Source of the DNA: DASQPE01 sp964519805
Lineage (GTDB): Bacteria > Gemmatimonadota > Gemmatimonadetes > Gemmatimonadales > GWC2-71-9
NCBI GenBank assembly: GCA_964519805.1
Contig: CAZFKN010000070.1
Coordinates: 1-16,776, forward strand
Length of the DNA stretch: 16,776 nucleotides
Direction: 5' to 3'
The position numbers and the translations under genes are program-made. The notes beneath the pieces were generated by a model. It was not told the origin of the DNA and ran no database searches. It worked only from the letters and a program-made list of their open reading frames with translations. Of this stretch, positions 1 through 7,871 are shown in pieces (the first letter of the stretch is position 1; each line of letters opens with the position of its first letter).

Positions 1-39
1 GCTGCTGCCCGTTGTCTGGGCCGAGGACGGCGTCCGGAC

Positions 40-2769
40 GTGGTGACCGCCGAGCTGCTCGCGGCGCGACGCGCGACCGTCGCCGGGTCGCCGGATCTCT
101 CCCGGCTCGCAGCGAGGCTGGCCGAGCGCGCCGCGCCGGTACTGGCTCGGCGGCCGCCGATCCCCGTCGCGAAGGCGTTCCTTACCGTCGACGGCGGCGT
201 CTGCCCCGACGACCACGCTCCCCTGCGATTCGATCCCTGGAGTCCCTCGTCCCACACCTGCCCCCGCTGCGGGAAGTCCTACGGTGGCGAGCGCCACGAT
301 CGCGCGTGGGCGCGGTTTCAGCATCTCTGGCTGGGGGAGCGGGCCGCTCATCTCGCGGCCCTGGCCGCGATCGGCGGCCATGCCGCGGCGGCCGCACGGT
401 CCCGCGAGCTGCTCCAGCATTACGGCGAGCACTACTTCGAGTATCCCAACCGCGACAACGTGCTCGGCCCGAGCCGGCTGTTCTTTTCGACCTACCTCGA
501 ATCGATCTGGCTGACGCACTACCTGGCCGCAGCCATGCTGCTCCGCGAGAGCGGGTGCCTCGACCGCCCGACCGCCGATGGGGTCTCGCGCGTCGCCGAC
601 GAGGCCGCCAACCTGATCGGGGAATTCGACGAGGGCTTCTCCAACCGGCAGACCTGGCACAGCGCCGCGCTGGCGGCGATCGCGGTCTGGTTCGAGGATG
701 AAGAGCTGCTGGGCCGGGCGGTGGAGGGACCCTCCGGACTCATCTCGCACCTGCTCCAGGGCTTCGGGCCGGACGGGATGTGGTTCGAGGGAGAGAACTA
801 CCACCTCTTCGCGCTGCGCGGACTGCTCATCGGACTCGACTGGGTCCGCTCGGCCGGCGTAGATCCGCTGGAGGAGCAGGAGCTGGCCGCGCGCGCACGG
901 GCGGCACTCGAGGCGCCGGCGCTCACCGCGCTGCCCGACCTGACGTTTCCAGCGCGGAAGGACTCGCGGTTCGGAACCTCGCTGGCGCAGCCGATGTACC
1001 TGGAGCTGTGGGAGGCCGGTCGCCGGACCCGGCGCGCGGATGCCGCGGGCCCCGACGAGCTGGACGACTGGCTCGCCGGACTCTACGCGGCGCCGGCGCC
1101 CGCGGCGGAGCTGTTCGATTCCTATCTGCACGAGGCGGGCGAGCCGGCGCCGGCGCGTCGGGAACGAGCGGATCTCTCCTGGTGGATGCTCGTGGCCATG
1201 CAGCCCACGCTCGAAGGCGAGCCGGCCCGGTGGCGCCCGGGCAGCGCGCTGCTCGAGGCCCAGGGACTCGCGATCCTGCGCACCGGGGACCGCTACGCCA
1301 GCCTGGAGGCCGGCGCCTACGGGGGTGGCCACGGACATCCGGACCGGCTGCACCTGACGCTGCACGAGCACGGCGTCCACTGGCTCCCCGATTTCGGTGC
1401 CGGGAGCTACGTCTCGCGCGACCTCTTCTGGTATCGCTCGACCCTCGCGCACAACGCGCCTCGACTGGACGGCGTGTCCCAGCAGCCCGGCGACGCCGTC
1501 TGCGAGTTCTTTGCGGTCAAGAGCGGCTGGAGCTGGGTACAGGGTCGGTTCGGTCCGGTCCATCGGACGCTGGTGTCCGGGCCCGGCTATCTCCTCGACA
1601 TCGTCGAGCTGGACAGCGAGGTCGACCATCGGCTCGAGCTGCCGTGGCACCTGGCTGGACGCCTGGACGTGAGGGATGGAGCGGCGTGGCAGCCCGCGCC
1701 GCCGCTCGGCGAGCTGGTCTCCGGCGCCGAGCGGCGGACCGTCGGTCCGGACGAAGCCGTGACGGTGATTGCCACCCGCGACGACCTGGGCCGCTCGCTC
1801 GCTCTCGTCTCGCACGGCGGGTCGGAGCTGCTCCGAGCCACCGCGCCCGGCGCGCCGGGCACCGGTCCGGCGCCGTTCGTCGTGCTCGCCGGGGAAGGGC
1901 GGGGCGTCCGCCTGGTCTCGGTGCTGTCGGCGACTCCAGCAGGGCTCGTGGTCGAGGGGGACGCGATCGCCGTGACCGGCGCGCACGGCACCGATCGGCA
2001 TCGCTCGGTCCCAGAGGGGTGGGAGGTGGCCGCGGCAACCGGTGATATGGTCCGGCTCGGCGGACGACGGCCGGAGCCGCGGGTGTTCGAGCCGCTCGTG
2101 CGCCGTGACGTGCCGCTCGTCCAGAGCGGCTCCGCGGTCCACGTCGCAGCACGGCCCGCGCTCGACGGCACGCTCGACGGGTTCGATTCCGCGCAGCCGC
2201 TCGCGCTCGATCACGAAGATCAGTACCGGCGGAGCGAGGAGCCATATCCGGGCCCGGACGATTTCTCCGCCGTGGCATTCGCGAACTGGGACGAAGCCGC
2301 GCTCTACCTCGCCGTCGAAGTCACGAAGCCCCAAGTCGTGCTTCGGGCCGCCGACGCGCCACCGCTTCTCCTGGACAACGAGCCCGAAGACATCCACTCG
2401 GACGGCCTCGAGATCTTTCTCCGGCTCGACTCGGACTCGGCGCCGTACGGCTTTCTGATGGCCCTCGACCCGGACGGCGATGCGCTCCGCGTTCACGCCG
2501 TGGCCGGCTTCGCCGGCGAACCCGGGATGCTGACCGGCGCGTGGTCGGCCACGGACACGGGCTATCTCGTCACGCTTGCGCTCCGTGTTCCCGACTGGGG
2601 TACACGCCAGGGCGGCGATCGCGTGGGGTTCGATCTGCTGATCAACGAGATGCTGCCCGATCGCGAGCGGCGGGCGGGGCAGCTGGTCTGGAGCGGCGGC
2701 GGCGGCTGGGTGTGGCTGCGCGGCGATCGGCAAGACCCGGCTCGCTTTGGCGAGCTGGAGCTCGTGTGA
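40..2769 (+). CDS. Heparinase II/III family polysaccharide lyase with C-terminal CBM9-like domain
   Basis: Likely cleaves a uronic-acid-containing polysaccharide or oligosaccharide by beta-elimination; the substrate is unknown. An all-alpha toroid-type domain spans about residues 85-360 and contains the motifs SNRQTWH (201-207) and EGENYH (250-255), which match the Asn/His/Tyr catalytic sets of PL12/PL15/PL17-type lyases. A heparinase II/III beta domain follows, with a GGHGHPDRLHL block near 427-437 and YRSTLAHN near 465. Residues about 708-909 resemble a CBM9/DOMON-like carbohydrate-binding domain (NWDEAALYLAVEV, then an HSDGLEIFL block). Residues 55-77 form a CxxxH...CPxC zinc-ribbon-like insert. 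GTG at 40 is the first start in the window, but the frame stays open to base 1 and RRPDVVTAELLAARRA looks like family N-terminus, so the true start may lie to the left. No signal peptide is seen. The gene overlaps the next by 4 bases. The family call is firm; the substrate is not. Confidence 0.88.
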   Translation: MVTAELLAARRATVAGSPDLSRLAARLAERAAPVLARRPPIPVAKAFLTVDGGVCPDDHAPLRFDPWSPSSHTCPRCGKSYGGERHDRAWARFQHLWLGERAAHLAALAAIGGHAAAAARSRELLQHYGEHYFEYPNRDNVLGPSRLFFSTYLESIWLTHYLAAAMLLRESGCLDRPTADGVSRVADEAANLIGEFDEGFSNRQTWHSAALAAIAVWFEDEELLGRAVEGPSGLISHLLQGFGPDGMWFEGENYHLFALRGLLIGLDWVRSAGVDPLEEQELAARARAALEAPALTALPDLTFPARKDSRFGTSLAQPMYLELWEAGRRTRRADAAGPDELDDWLAGLYAAPAPAAELFDSYLHEAGEPAPARRERADLSWWMLVAMQPTLEGEPARWRPGSALLEAQGLAILRTGDRYASLEAGAYGGGHGHPDRLHLTLHEHGVHWLPDFGAGSYVSRDLFWYRSTLAHNAPRLDGVSQQPGDAVCEFFAVKSGWSWVQGRFGPVHRTLVSGPGYLLDIVELDSEVDHRLELPWHLAGRLDVRDGAAWQPAPPLGELVSGAERRTVGPDEAVTVIATRDDLGRSLALVSHGGSELLRATAPGAPGTGPAPFVVLAGEGRGVRLVSVLSATPAGLVVEGDAIAVTGAHGTDRHRSVPEGWEVAAATGDMVRLGGRRPEPRVFEPLVRRDVPLVQSGSAVHVAARPALDGTLDGFDSAQPLALDHEDQYRRSEEPYPGPDDFSAVAFANWDEAALYLAVEVTKPQVVLRAADAPPLLLDNEPEDIHSDGLEIFLRLDSDSAPYGFLMALDPDGDALRVHAVAGFAGEPGMLTGAWSATDTGYLVTLALRVPDWGTRQGGDRVGFDLLINEMLPDRERRAGQLVWSGGGGWVWLRGDRQDPARFGELELV

Positions 2770-3935
2770 GCGACGATCCGCTCGCCGGGTACACGTCAAC
2801 CGGCAGCAAGCGCCCGGAGGCCCTCTTCGGCGCGCTCGACGACCGTTGGGTGCCGCCCGCGCGCATGGTTCGCGCCCAGGGTTGCCGCGTCTGGGATGCG
2901 GCGGGGCGCGAGTACGTCGACTACCTCATGGGCCTGGGCGCCGTGGCGCTTGGCTACGGCCACGCTGACGTCGCGCGGGCGGCGATCGAGGCCGTCAACG
3001 CAGGGGTCGTCGGCCCGCTCGCGCCGGTGCTCGAGGAAGAGCTCGCGGCCGATCTCCGGCGGCTGATGCCGTGGATCGAGCAGGTACGGTTCCTCAAGTC
3101 CGGCGCCGAGGCCTGCGCCGCCGCGGTGCGACTGGCGCGCGTCGCGACCGCACGCGAGCTGGTACTCGGCTGCGGGTACCACGGGTGGCTCGACTGGTGC
3201 GAGGGCAGCGCGGGCGTTCCCGCGTCCACCCGGGCGCTGTTCGGCGAGCTGCCATTCAATGACGTCGACGGGACCCGCCGGCTCCTGGCCCAGGCCGCGG
3301 ACCGCCTCGCCTGCGTCATTCTCGAGCCCATCGTCGTGCGCGAGCCGTCCGCGGAGTGGCTCGCGCTCGTGCGCTCGGAAACCGAGCGCCACGGCGCGCT
3401 CCTGATCGTCGACGAGATCAAGACCGCGTGCCGGCTCGCAGTCGGCGGCGGTACCCAGCGCTACGGCCTGCGACCGGATCTGGTGGTCCTGGGCAAGGCG
3501 ATCGCCAACGGCTTTCCGCTGGCTGCGGTCGGCGGGCGTCGAGAGGTGATGGCCGGCGTCGGCCGCACGTGGATTTCTTCCACGCTCGCCACCGAGCTGG
3601 TGTCACTCGCTGCGGCTCGGGCGACGTTGGGCGTGGTGCAGCGGGACGACGTGCCCGCCCGGCTGCGCGCGCTCGGCAGCCGCCTGCTCCACGGCCTCGA
3701 GCTCCTGGCCCAGGGCCACCCGGACCGGATCGCGGGCGTCGCCGGGGTGCCGGAGATGTGCTTTCTCCAGTTTCCGGACGAGACCGCCTCACGCGCGCTC
3801 GCCCGCGGGGCCGCGGACCGCGGCGTCCTCTTCAAGCGCTCCGCCTACAACTTCGTGTCCGCCGCCCACGACGCCGCGGTGGTGGACCGCACTCTGAGCG
3901 TGCTGGGCGAGGTCCTCGCCGACCGGACCGGCTGA
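2766..3935 (+). CDS. Class III PLP-dependent aminotransferase, glutamate-1-semialdehyde aminomutase-like
   Basis: A 389-aa fold-type I PLP enzyme. The GTG start at 2766 overlaps the lyase stop in GTGA, and MSDDPLAGYTSTGSKRPEAL follows. Visible motifs are RVWDAAGREYVDYLMGLG (41-58, the usual entry segment), KSGAEA (111-116, phosphate-binding region), YHGW (138-141), LIVDEIKT (213-220, Asp216 facing the pyridine nitrogen) and LGKAIANGFPLAAVGG (242-257, Lys244 as the Schiff-base lysine). The pattern around Lys244 is closest to GSA aminomutase, but the usual DEVMTGFR is here DEIKTACRL, and the protein is shorter than the roughly 425-aa HemL. A heme-biosynthesis role is therefore unlikely, and a catabolic aminotransferase or aminomutase acting on an amino sugar acid or keto acid fits the neighbours better. 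The class is certain; the substrate is inferred only loosely from context. Confidence 0.9.
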   Translation: MSDDPLAGYTSTGSKRPEALFGALDDRWVPPARMVRAQGCRVWDAAGREYVDYLMGLGAVALGYGHADVARAAIEAVNAGVVGPLAPVLEEELAADLRRLMPWIEQVRFLKSGAEACAAAVRLARVATARELVLGCGYHGWLDWCEGSAGVPASTRALFGELPFNDVDGTRRLLAQAADRLACVILEPIVVREPSAEWLALVRSETERHGALLIVDEIKTACRLAVGGGTQRYGLRPDLVVLGKAIANGFPLAAVGGRREVMAGVGRTWISSTLATELVSLAAARATLGVVQRDDVPARLRALGSRLLHGLELLAQGHPDRIAGVAGVPEMCFLQFPDETASRALARGAADRGVLFKRSAYNFVSAAHDAAVVDRTLSVLGEVLADRTG

Positions 3936-3937
3936 CG

Positions 3938-3943
3938 TATCTT
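3938..3943 (+). promoter_or_regulatory. Possible -10 box for a leaderless internal transcript
   Basis: TATCTT lies exactly six bases before the ATG at 3950, in the only non-overlapping junction of the operon. This spacing would place transcription initiation at or next to the start codon. No convincing -35 hexamer is visible and no Shine-Dalgarno sequence separates the stop at 3935 from the ATG. The element could be chance. Confidence 0.25.
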
Positions 3944-3949
3944 CCGGCG

Positions 3950-4750
3950 ATGCTGATCGACGTCCACGCGCATTTCTATACCGAGCGCTCGCCCCGGGCC
4001 GACTGGCGCGAGCGCAACGCCAGCCGGCTCGCGGCGGGCGAATGCGTAGGTATCACCTATCACATCGCCTCGATTCTCGGCACGTGGGGACGGACGTCGC
4101 CCACGTACTTCCCCTCGCCGTCCGATCTCACCCACGCGAACGAATCGTTGGCGGCGCTCGGCCGGGAGCACCCGGGCCGTGTGCGTGGGTACGTGGCCGT
4201 GAACCCCAACTTTCCCGCGCACGCCGAGGCGGAGATTCGCCGTTGGCTTGCCGCCGGGTTCATCGGGATCAAGCTGGCCGCGAGCCGGCGCGCGGACGAT
4301 CCGCTGCTCGATCCGGTCGCCGCTCTCGCGCGAGCGCACGGCGTGCCGATCCTGCATCATATCTGGCAGGGGCGTCGCGGCGAGGTCGCGGGGCAGGAGG
4401 CATCCGACGCCGTAGAGCTGGGTCGCCTGGCGGCCCGACACGGGACGGTGAGCTTCATCCTCGCGCACATCGGCGGGGGCGGCGACTGGATCCACTCGTT
4501 GCACGCCGTGCGCGACCTGCCGAACATCTTCGTCGACCTCTCGGGAAGCGGCGTGGACGGCGGGATGCTGGAAGCCTGTCTCGACGCCGTGGGCATCGGC
4601 CGGTTGCTCTGGGGCTGTGATCTCACCATCGACACCGGCTGGGCCAAGCTCCGTTATCTCGATCATCTCCTCGCGCCGGCGGATCTCGAGCGGGTGCAGT
4701 GGCGGAACGCGGCCGCGATCTTCCCCGCGGGCGCTTTCCCGTCCGCCTGA
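3950..4750 (+). CDS. Amidohydrolase 2-family metal-dependent hydrolase or decarboxylase
   Basis: A 266-aa protein of the amidohydrolase-related TIM-barrel family (PF04909 type), which includes hydrolases, lactonases and non-oxidative decarboxylases. The metal-binding set looks complete: His6 and His8 in DVHAHF, a HHIWQG block with His136/His137, His173 in ILAHIGGGG, and Asp224 in LLWGCDLTID. Lys108 in GIKLA sits in the barrel strand that often carries a ligand or substrate residue. ATG at 3950 is chosen because the HxH motif follows within eight codons and the longer upstream frame reads through the aminotransferase gene. It starts 14 bases after the aminotransferase and its stop shares one base with the next ATG (TGATG), so the two amidohydrolase-fold proteins are translationally coupled. 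The substrate is unknown. Confidence 0.88.
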   Translation: MLIDVHAHFYTERSPRADWRERNASRLAAGECVGITYHIASILGTWGRTSPTYFPSPSDLTHANESLAALGREHPGRVRGYVAVNPNFPAHAEAEIRRWLAAGFIGIKLAASRRADDPLLDPVAALARAHGVPILHHIWQGRRGEVAGQEASDAVELGRLAARHGTVSFILAHIGGGGDWIHSLHAVRDLPNIFVDLSGSGVDGGMLEACLDAVGIGRLLWGCDLTIDTGWAKLRYLDHLLAPADLERVQWRNAAAIFPAGAFPSA

Positions 4751-5523
4751 TGCGCATCGACGTCAATCTGTTTCTCGGCGCATACCCGTTCCGGCGGGTG
4801 CCGGGCACCTCGCCTGATGCGGTCGTGCGCGCGATGGACCGGGTGGGCGTGGACGTCGGGTGGGCCACGCATCTGCCGGGACTGTTCTGGCGCGACCCCG
4901 CCGAGGGCAACGCGTGGCTCTACGAGACCGCGCGGCGGGAGCGGAGACTCCGCCCCGTCCCCGCAGTGCATCCGGGTCTCGTCGGCTGGGAGCGCTCCCT
5001 CGTGGAGGCCGTGGCCGCCGGCACGCCCGCGGTGCGTTGCGATCCCACATTCTACGCCGTCGATCCGACGGGCCCCGCGATGCGCCGGCTGGCGGGCGCG
5101 TGCGGCGAGGCCCGGAAGCTGCTCATGCTCGCCGTCCGTCTCGAAGACGCGCGCCAGCGTCACCCGCACGACCGCGCCCCGGAGCTGTCCGCGGCCGCCG
5201 TGCGCGCGCTCCTGCGATCGCACCCCGCCGTGCGCCTGCTCGTCACCCACGCCGACCGGTCGTTCGTGGAGGAAGTGCACTTCGGCTCCACCCGGCTGGA
5301 ATCCGCCCGTATCTGGTGGGACATCTCCTGGATCTGGGGGCCGCCCGAGGACCACCTCGCCATGTTGCTGGCGACGGTGGGCCTGGACCGGTTCGTGTTC
5401 GGCACCGGCCAGCCGCTCCGCCTGCCCGAGACCAGCGTGGCCAAGCTCGACCTGCTCAATCTCGCCGCCGATCAGCGCGCGCTCATCGAGCAGCACAACG
5501 CGCAGAGCGCGGAGGGACGGTGA
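4750..5523 (+). CDS. Amidohydrolase-fold protein with degenerate active site
   Basis: A 257-aa protein whose layout parallels the preceding amidohydrolase: MRIDVNLFLG at the N-terminus, a conserved RLLVTHAD strand (His167), and FVFGTGQP near the end. The N-terminal HxH is replaced by Asn6-Leu-Phe8, and the Asp expected after the last barrel strand is Gly220 (FGTGQP where the upstream paralogue has WGCDLT). A normal mononuclear metal site is therefore unlikely. Trp-rich WWDISWIWG (189-197) lies at the equivalent of the paralogue's FVDLSGSG strand. The ATG at 4750 overlaps the previous stop by one base; a longer frame exists upstream but starts inside the previous gene. The protein may be a structural or regulatory partner of the upstream enzyme, or a metal-independent enzyme. 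The fold call rests on motif spacing and gene context, so it is less certain than its neighbour. Confidence 0.78.
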   Translation: MRIDVNLFLGAYPFRRVPGTSPDAVVRAMDRVGVDVGWATHLPGLFWRDPAEGNAWLYETARRERRLRPVPAVHPGLVGWERSLVEAVAAGTPAVRCDPTFYAVDPTGPAMRRLAGACGEARKLLMLAVRLEDARQRHPHDRAPELSAAAVRALLRSHPAVRLLVTHADRSFVEEVHFGSTRLESARIWWDISWIWGPPEDHLAMLLATVGLDRFVFGTGQPLRLPETSVAKLDLLNLAADQRALIEQHNAQSAEGR

Positions 5524-5852
5524 CCTTCCCCTCGGAGCGCGAGCACTACCGCATTCAGTATCCCACGGGCGCCCGCCCGCGGATCGTCATCGACGGGCAC
5601 GCCTACGAGGTCATCGACATCTCGGAGCGCGGCGTGCGCTTTCGCGCGGGCGACGACACGACGATGGACGTGGGCGACGAGATCCTCGGTCAAGTGCGCT
5701 TCAAGCGGACCGATCCCGTGATCGTCACCGGGAGCGTGTTGCGAATCGTGGGGAAGGAGGTCGCGGCCAGGCTCAACAGGGGCGTGCCGCTCAAGACCAT
5801 GATCGAGGAGCAGCGCTTCCTCCGGGAGCAGCACCGCGGGATGGCCTGGTGA
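5520..5852 (+). CDS. Single-domain PilZ protein (predicted cyclic di-GMP binder)
   Basis: A 110-aa protein that is essentially one PilZ domain. Both nucleotide-binding signatures are intact: RxxxR as Arg7...Arg11 (REHYR) and D/NxSxxG as Asp33-Ile-Ser35-Glu-Arg-Gly38. In characterised PilZ proteins these residues hold a c-di-GMP dimer. A basic, probably helical tail (about 88-110, KTMIEEQRFLREQHR) follows the barrel. The GTG start at 5520 overlaps the previous stop by 4 bases and is preceded by GGAGGGAC, a good ribosome-binding site. The gene's own stop overlaps the GTG of the DapA-like gene by 4 bases, so it is cotranslated with metabolic enzymes. No signalling gene is nearby. A role in tuning the pathway or a partner enzyme by c-di-GMP is inference. 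Confidence 0.9.
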   Translation: MTFPSEREHYRIQYPTGARPRIVIDGHAYEVIDISERGVRFRAGDDTTMDVGDEILGQVRFKRTDPVIVTGSVLRIVGKEVAARLNRGVPLKTMIEEQRFLREQHRGMAW

Positions 5853-6730
5853 GCCGCCTGGCGGACCGGCTCCGTCACGGGCTCGTCCCCGCGGTGCCTG
5901 TCCCCTGCCGCAATGGCAAGCCGGACCTCGGCGCCCTTGCCGACTACGCAGCCTGGATGGCGAAGTGGCCGGTAGCCGGCGTCGCCGTCGGTGTACACAC
6001 GGGACGGGGACGACATCTCTCGCCGGCGGACCGGCGACGCGTGCTTGCGGTGTGGCGCAGCGCCATGGCCGATCGCGTGATCGTGGCCGGTGCCTGGGAC
6101 GAGGCGAGCGCGGTCGAGGCGCGCGACGGCGGCGCCGACGCCATCCTCGTCTTTCCGCCGCGGGAGAAGCCGGTCGCTTACCATGAGCGACTCGCACGAG
6201 AGCTTCCCGTGCTGCTCTTCTACCTGTACGAGGCCGCCGGTGGCGTCGCCTGGCCCATGAGCATCCTGCGGGATCTCCTGGCGCTTCCCGGGGTGGTCGG
6301 CGTCAAGGTCGCCACGCTCGACTCGATCATGACGTTCCAGGAGATCGCCGCCGTCGTTCGCGAGGTCCCGGGCAAGCTTCTCGTCACCGGCGAGGACCGG
6401 TTTCTCGGCTACTCCCTGCTCCTGGGCGCGGACGCGGCTCTCGTCGGCATAGGCGCGGCACTCACCGACCTGCAGATCGACTTGTTGTGCGCCCGGCGCG
6501 AGGGCGACTGGCCCCGCGTCGTGCGGCTCGCCGCGACGTGCGACGATTTCGCGCGCGCGACGTTCCGACCCCCGATGGAAGGCTATGTGCGGCGCATGCT
6601 CTGGGCCGCCGCCGCGGACGGGGCGTTCTCACCAGAGGCCTGCGATGACCCCTGGGGGCCCGCGCTCCCCGACACGGAGCGGGACGCGGTAACGGCGGCG
6701 GTGCGGCGTGCACGCGCGGCTCGCGGCTGA
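5849..6730 (+). CDS. Dihydrodipicolinate synthase (DapA)/N-acetylneuraminate lyase family protein
   Basis: A 293-aa class I aldolase-type TIM barrel. The Schiff-base lysine is most likely Lys153 in VVGVKVATLDS. The tyrosine position of the family's YNxP motif is occupied by FYLYEAAGG (124-132), so Tyr125 or Tyr127 may take the role. The GTTGE substrate-carboxylate loop is replaced by GVHTGRGRHLS (48-58). True DHDPS activity is therefore unlikely; this looks like a divergent family member such as a keto-deoxy sugar acid aldolase or dehydratase. The GTG start at 5849 overlaps the PilZ stop by 4 bases, and the 3' end overlaps the next gene by 23 bases. In a pathway beginning with a uronate lyase, cleavage or dehydration of a 2-keto-3-deoxy acid would be plausible, but this is inference. 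Confidence 0.88.
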   Translation: MSRLADRLRHGLVPAVPVPCRNGKPDLGALADYAAWMAKWPVAGVAVGVHTGRGRHLSPADRRRVLAVWRSAMADRVIVAGAWDEASAVEARDGGADAILVFPPREKPVAYHERLARELPVLLFYLYEAAGGVAWPMSILRDLLALPGVVGVKVATLDSIMTFQEIAAVVREVPGKLLVTGEDRFLGYSLLLGADAALVGIGAALTDLQIDLLCARREGDWPRVVRLAATCDDFARATFRPPMEGYVRRMLWAAAADGAFSPEACDDPWGPALPDTERDAVTAAVRRARAARG

Positions 6731-7871
6731 CTTCGAGCGGTTCCGGCGCGGCCTCCCCCGCGATTTCCCGGCGCACGTCCGCGAGGTCTACGGCATCGAC
6801 CTGACGGCGCGATATCTCGGCTATTCGCTCCCACATCCGATCGGCAAGGGCTCCGGCCAGCTCTCGCTCAACGCCGACCAGCTCGAGGTGGACCGTGATG
6901 CCGGCGTCGCGTTCGTCGTCCTCAAGACCCTGATCGCCGAGACGGCGGGCGGCGAGCGCTCGATGGCGGCGTGGGCCGTGCACGAGACGCGGATGACGGT
7001 CGAGCGCCGCACGACCGGCGCTCGCGAGGGCTGGACCGTCACCTGGAAGGGCAGGGGCTGGGACGGGAGCTTCGAGGACTACCTTGCCCTCGTGGGCACC
7101 GCGCGCGACCTCACCCGCGCAGGGGCCGCAGGCATGCTCGCGGTGCCTTCGGTGAAATACCATCTCCCCCGCCTGAGCGAGGCGTTCTCGGACGCGGAGT
7201 ACGGCCACACCACCGCGGAACTTGCGCGCGTTTGGGGGCCGGACGAGCTGCCGGTGGAAAAGGACTTCTCTCCGACCCTGGCGGGTGATCCGCTCGCCGA
7301 TGAGCGCGCCCGGGTCCTCCGGTGGATCACCGAGGCGCCGGGGCGGATTCGTCGCGCGGCACGACACGGGGCCCGGATACAGCTGAAGCTGATGAACGCC
7401 CGCTTCGACGATGATTTCCAGGTGGAGATGCTCGCGGCCGCGCGCGACGCCGACGGCGTCACCGCGTTCAACCGCCTCCTCGACGCCGGTCGCGGCGTGG
7501 CGTACGGCGGGTGGGAGCTGAGCGACCGGAATCTCCGGGTGCTCGATCTGGCCCTGTCGCGCGGCGTCCGGCGCCGGCGCCTCTCGGGCACCGGGAACAT
7601 CTGCTCTGGCCGAGTACTCCTCGACTACGCTCGGCGCGGATGCGAGAGCGTCCAGGTGCACACCTTCTTTCAATTGCCGCTGGGCGAGTATCCGGCGGCG
7701 GTGGGCTCCCGCAGTCAACGCGCGCTGCACACCCTGGTGTTTCATCCAACCGACGGCGTGGTCGCGGTAATGCTGGAGCTGGAGGCTGAGGGCGCGCTGC
7801 ACCGCCGGAATGGCGAGCTTCACTTCCTCGATATCCCATGCGCATCGACCGGATCGAGCTCTACGAGCTGA
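6708..7871 (+). CDS. Dihydroorotate dehydrogenase-like flavoprotein of unknown substrate
   Basis: A 387-aa TIM-barrel protein with DHODH-like FMN-binding features: SLPHPIGKGSGQL (40-52), FVVLKT with Lys73, IQLKLMN with Lys227 (224-230), VTAFNRL (251-257), SGTGNICSG (293-301) and an ARRGCESVQVHTF strand (308-320). The last two correspond to the GxGG and AGAxxVQvgT phosphate-binding segments of DHODHs. The insert at about 80-125 (charged, with Trp-Lys-Gly repeats) and the long middle region are unlike ordinary PyrD, and there is no pyrimidine gene nearby. A redox step in the operon's own pathway is more likely than pyrimidine synthesis. GTG at 6708 is the only reasonable start and overlaps the previous gene by 23 bases; the C-terminus overlaps the next gene by 34 bases. 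Confidence 0.78.
   Translation: MHARLAADFERFRRGLPRDFPAHVREVYGIDLTARYLGYSLPHPIGKGSGQLSLNADQLEVDRDAGVAFVVLKTLIAETAGGERSMAAWAVHETRMTVERRTTGAREGWTVTWKGRGWDGSFEDYLALVGTARDLTRAGAAGMLAVPSVKYHLPRLSEAFSDAEYGHTTAELARVWGPDELPVEKDFSPTLAGDPLADERARVLRWITEAPGRIRRAARHGARIQLKLMNARFDDDFQVEMLAAARDADGVTAFNRLLDAGRGVAYGGWELSDRNLRVLDLALSRGVRRRRLSGTGNICSGRVLLDYARRGCESVQVHTFFQLPLGEYPAAVGSRSQRALHTLVFHPTDGVVAVMLELEAEGALHRRNGELHFLDIPCASTGSSSTS

Noticed and set aside
780..2045. Plus-strand frame of 421 codons inside the lyase gene
   Set aside because: Out-of-frame shadow; Arg/Gly/Ala-rich composition, while the lyase motifs are in the other frame.
2766..3935. Naming the aminotransferase hemL
   Set aside because: The PLP-lysine region is GSAM-like, but the DEVMTGFR motif is altered, the protein is short, and the context is catabolic.
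5849..6730. Naming the DapA-family gene dapA
   Set aside because: The GTTGE loop and the YNxP motif are not conserved and no lysine-pathway genes are near.
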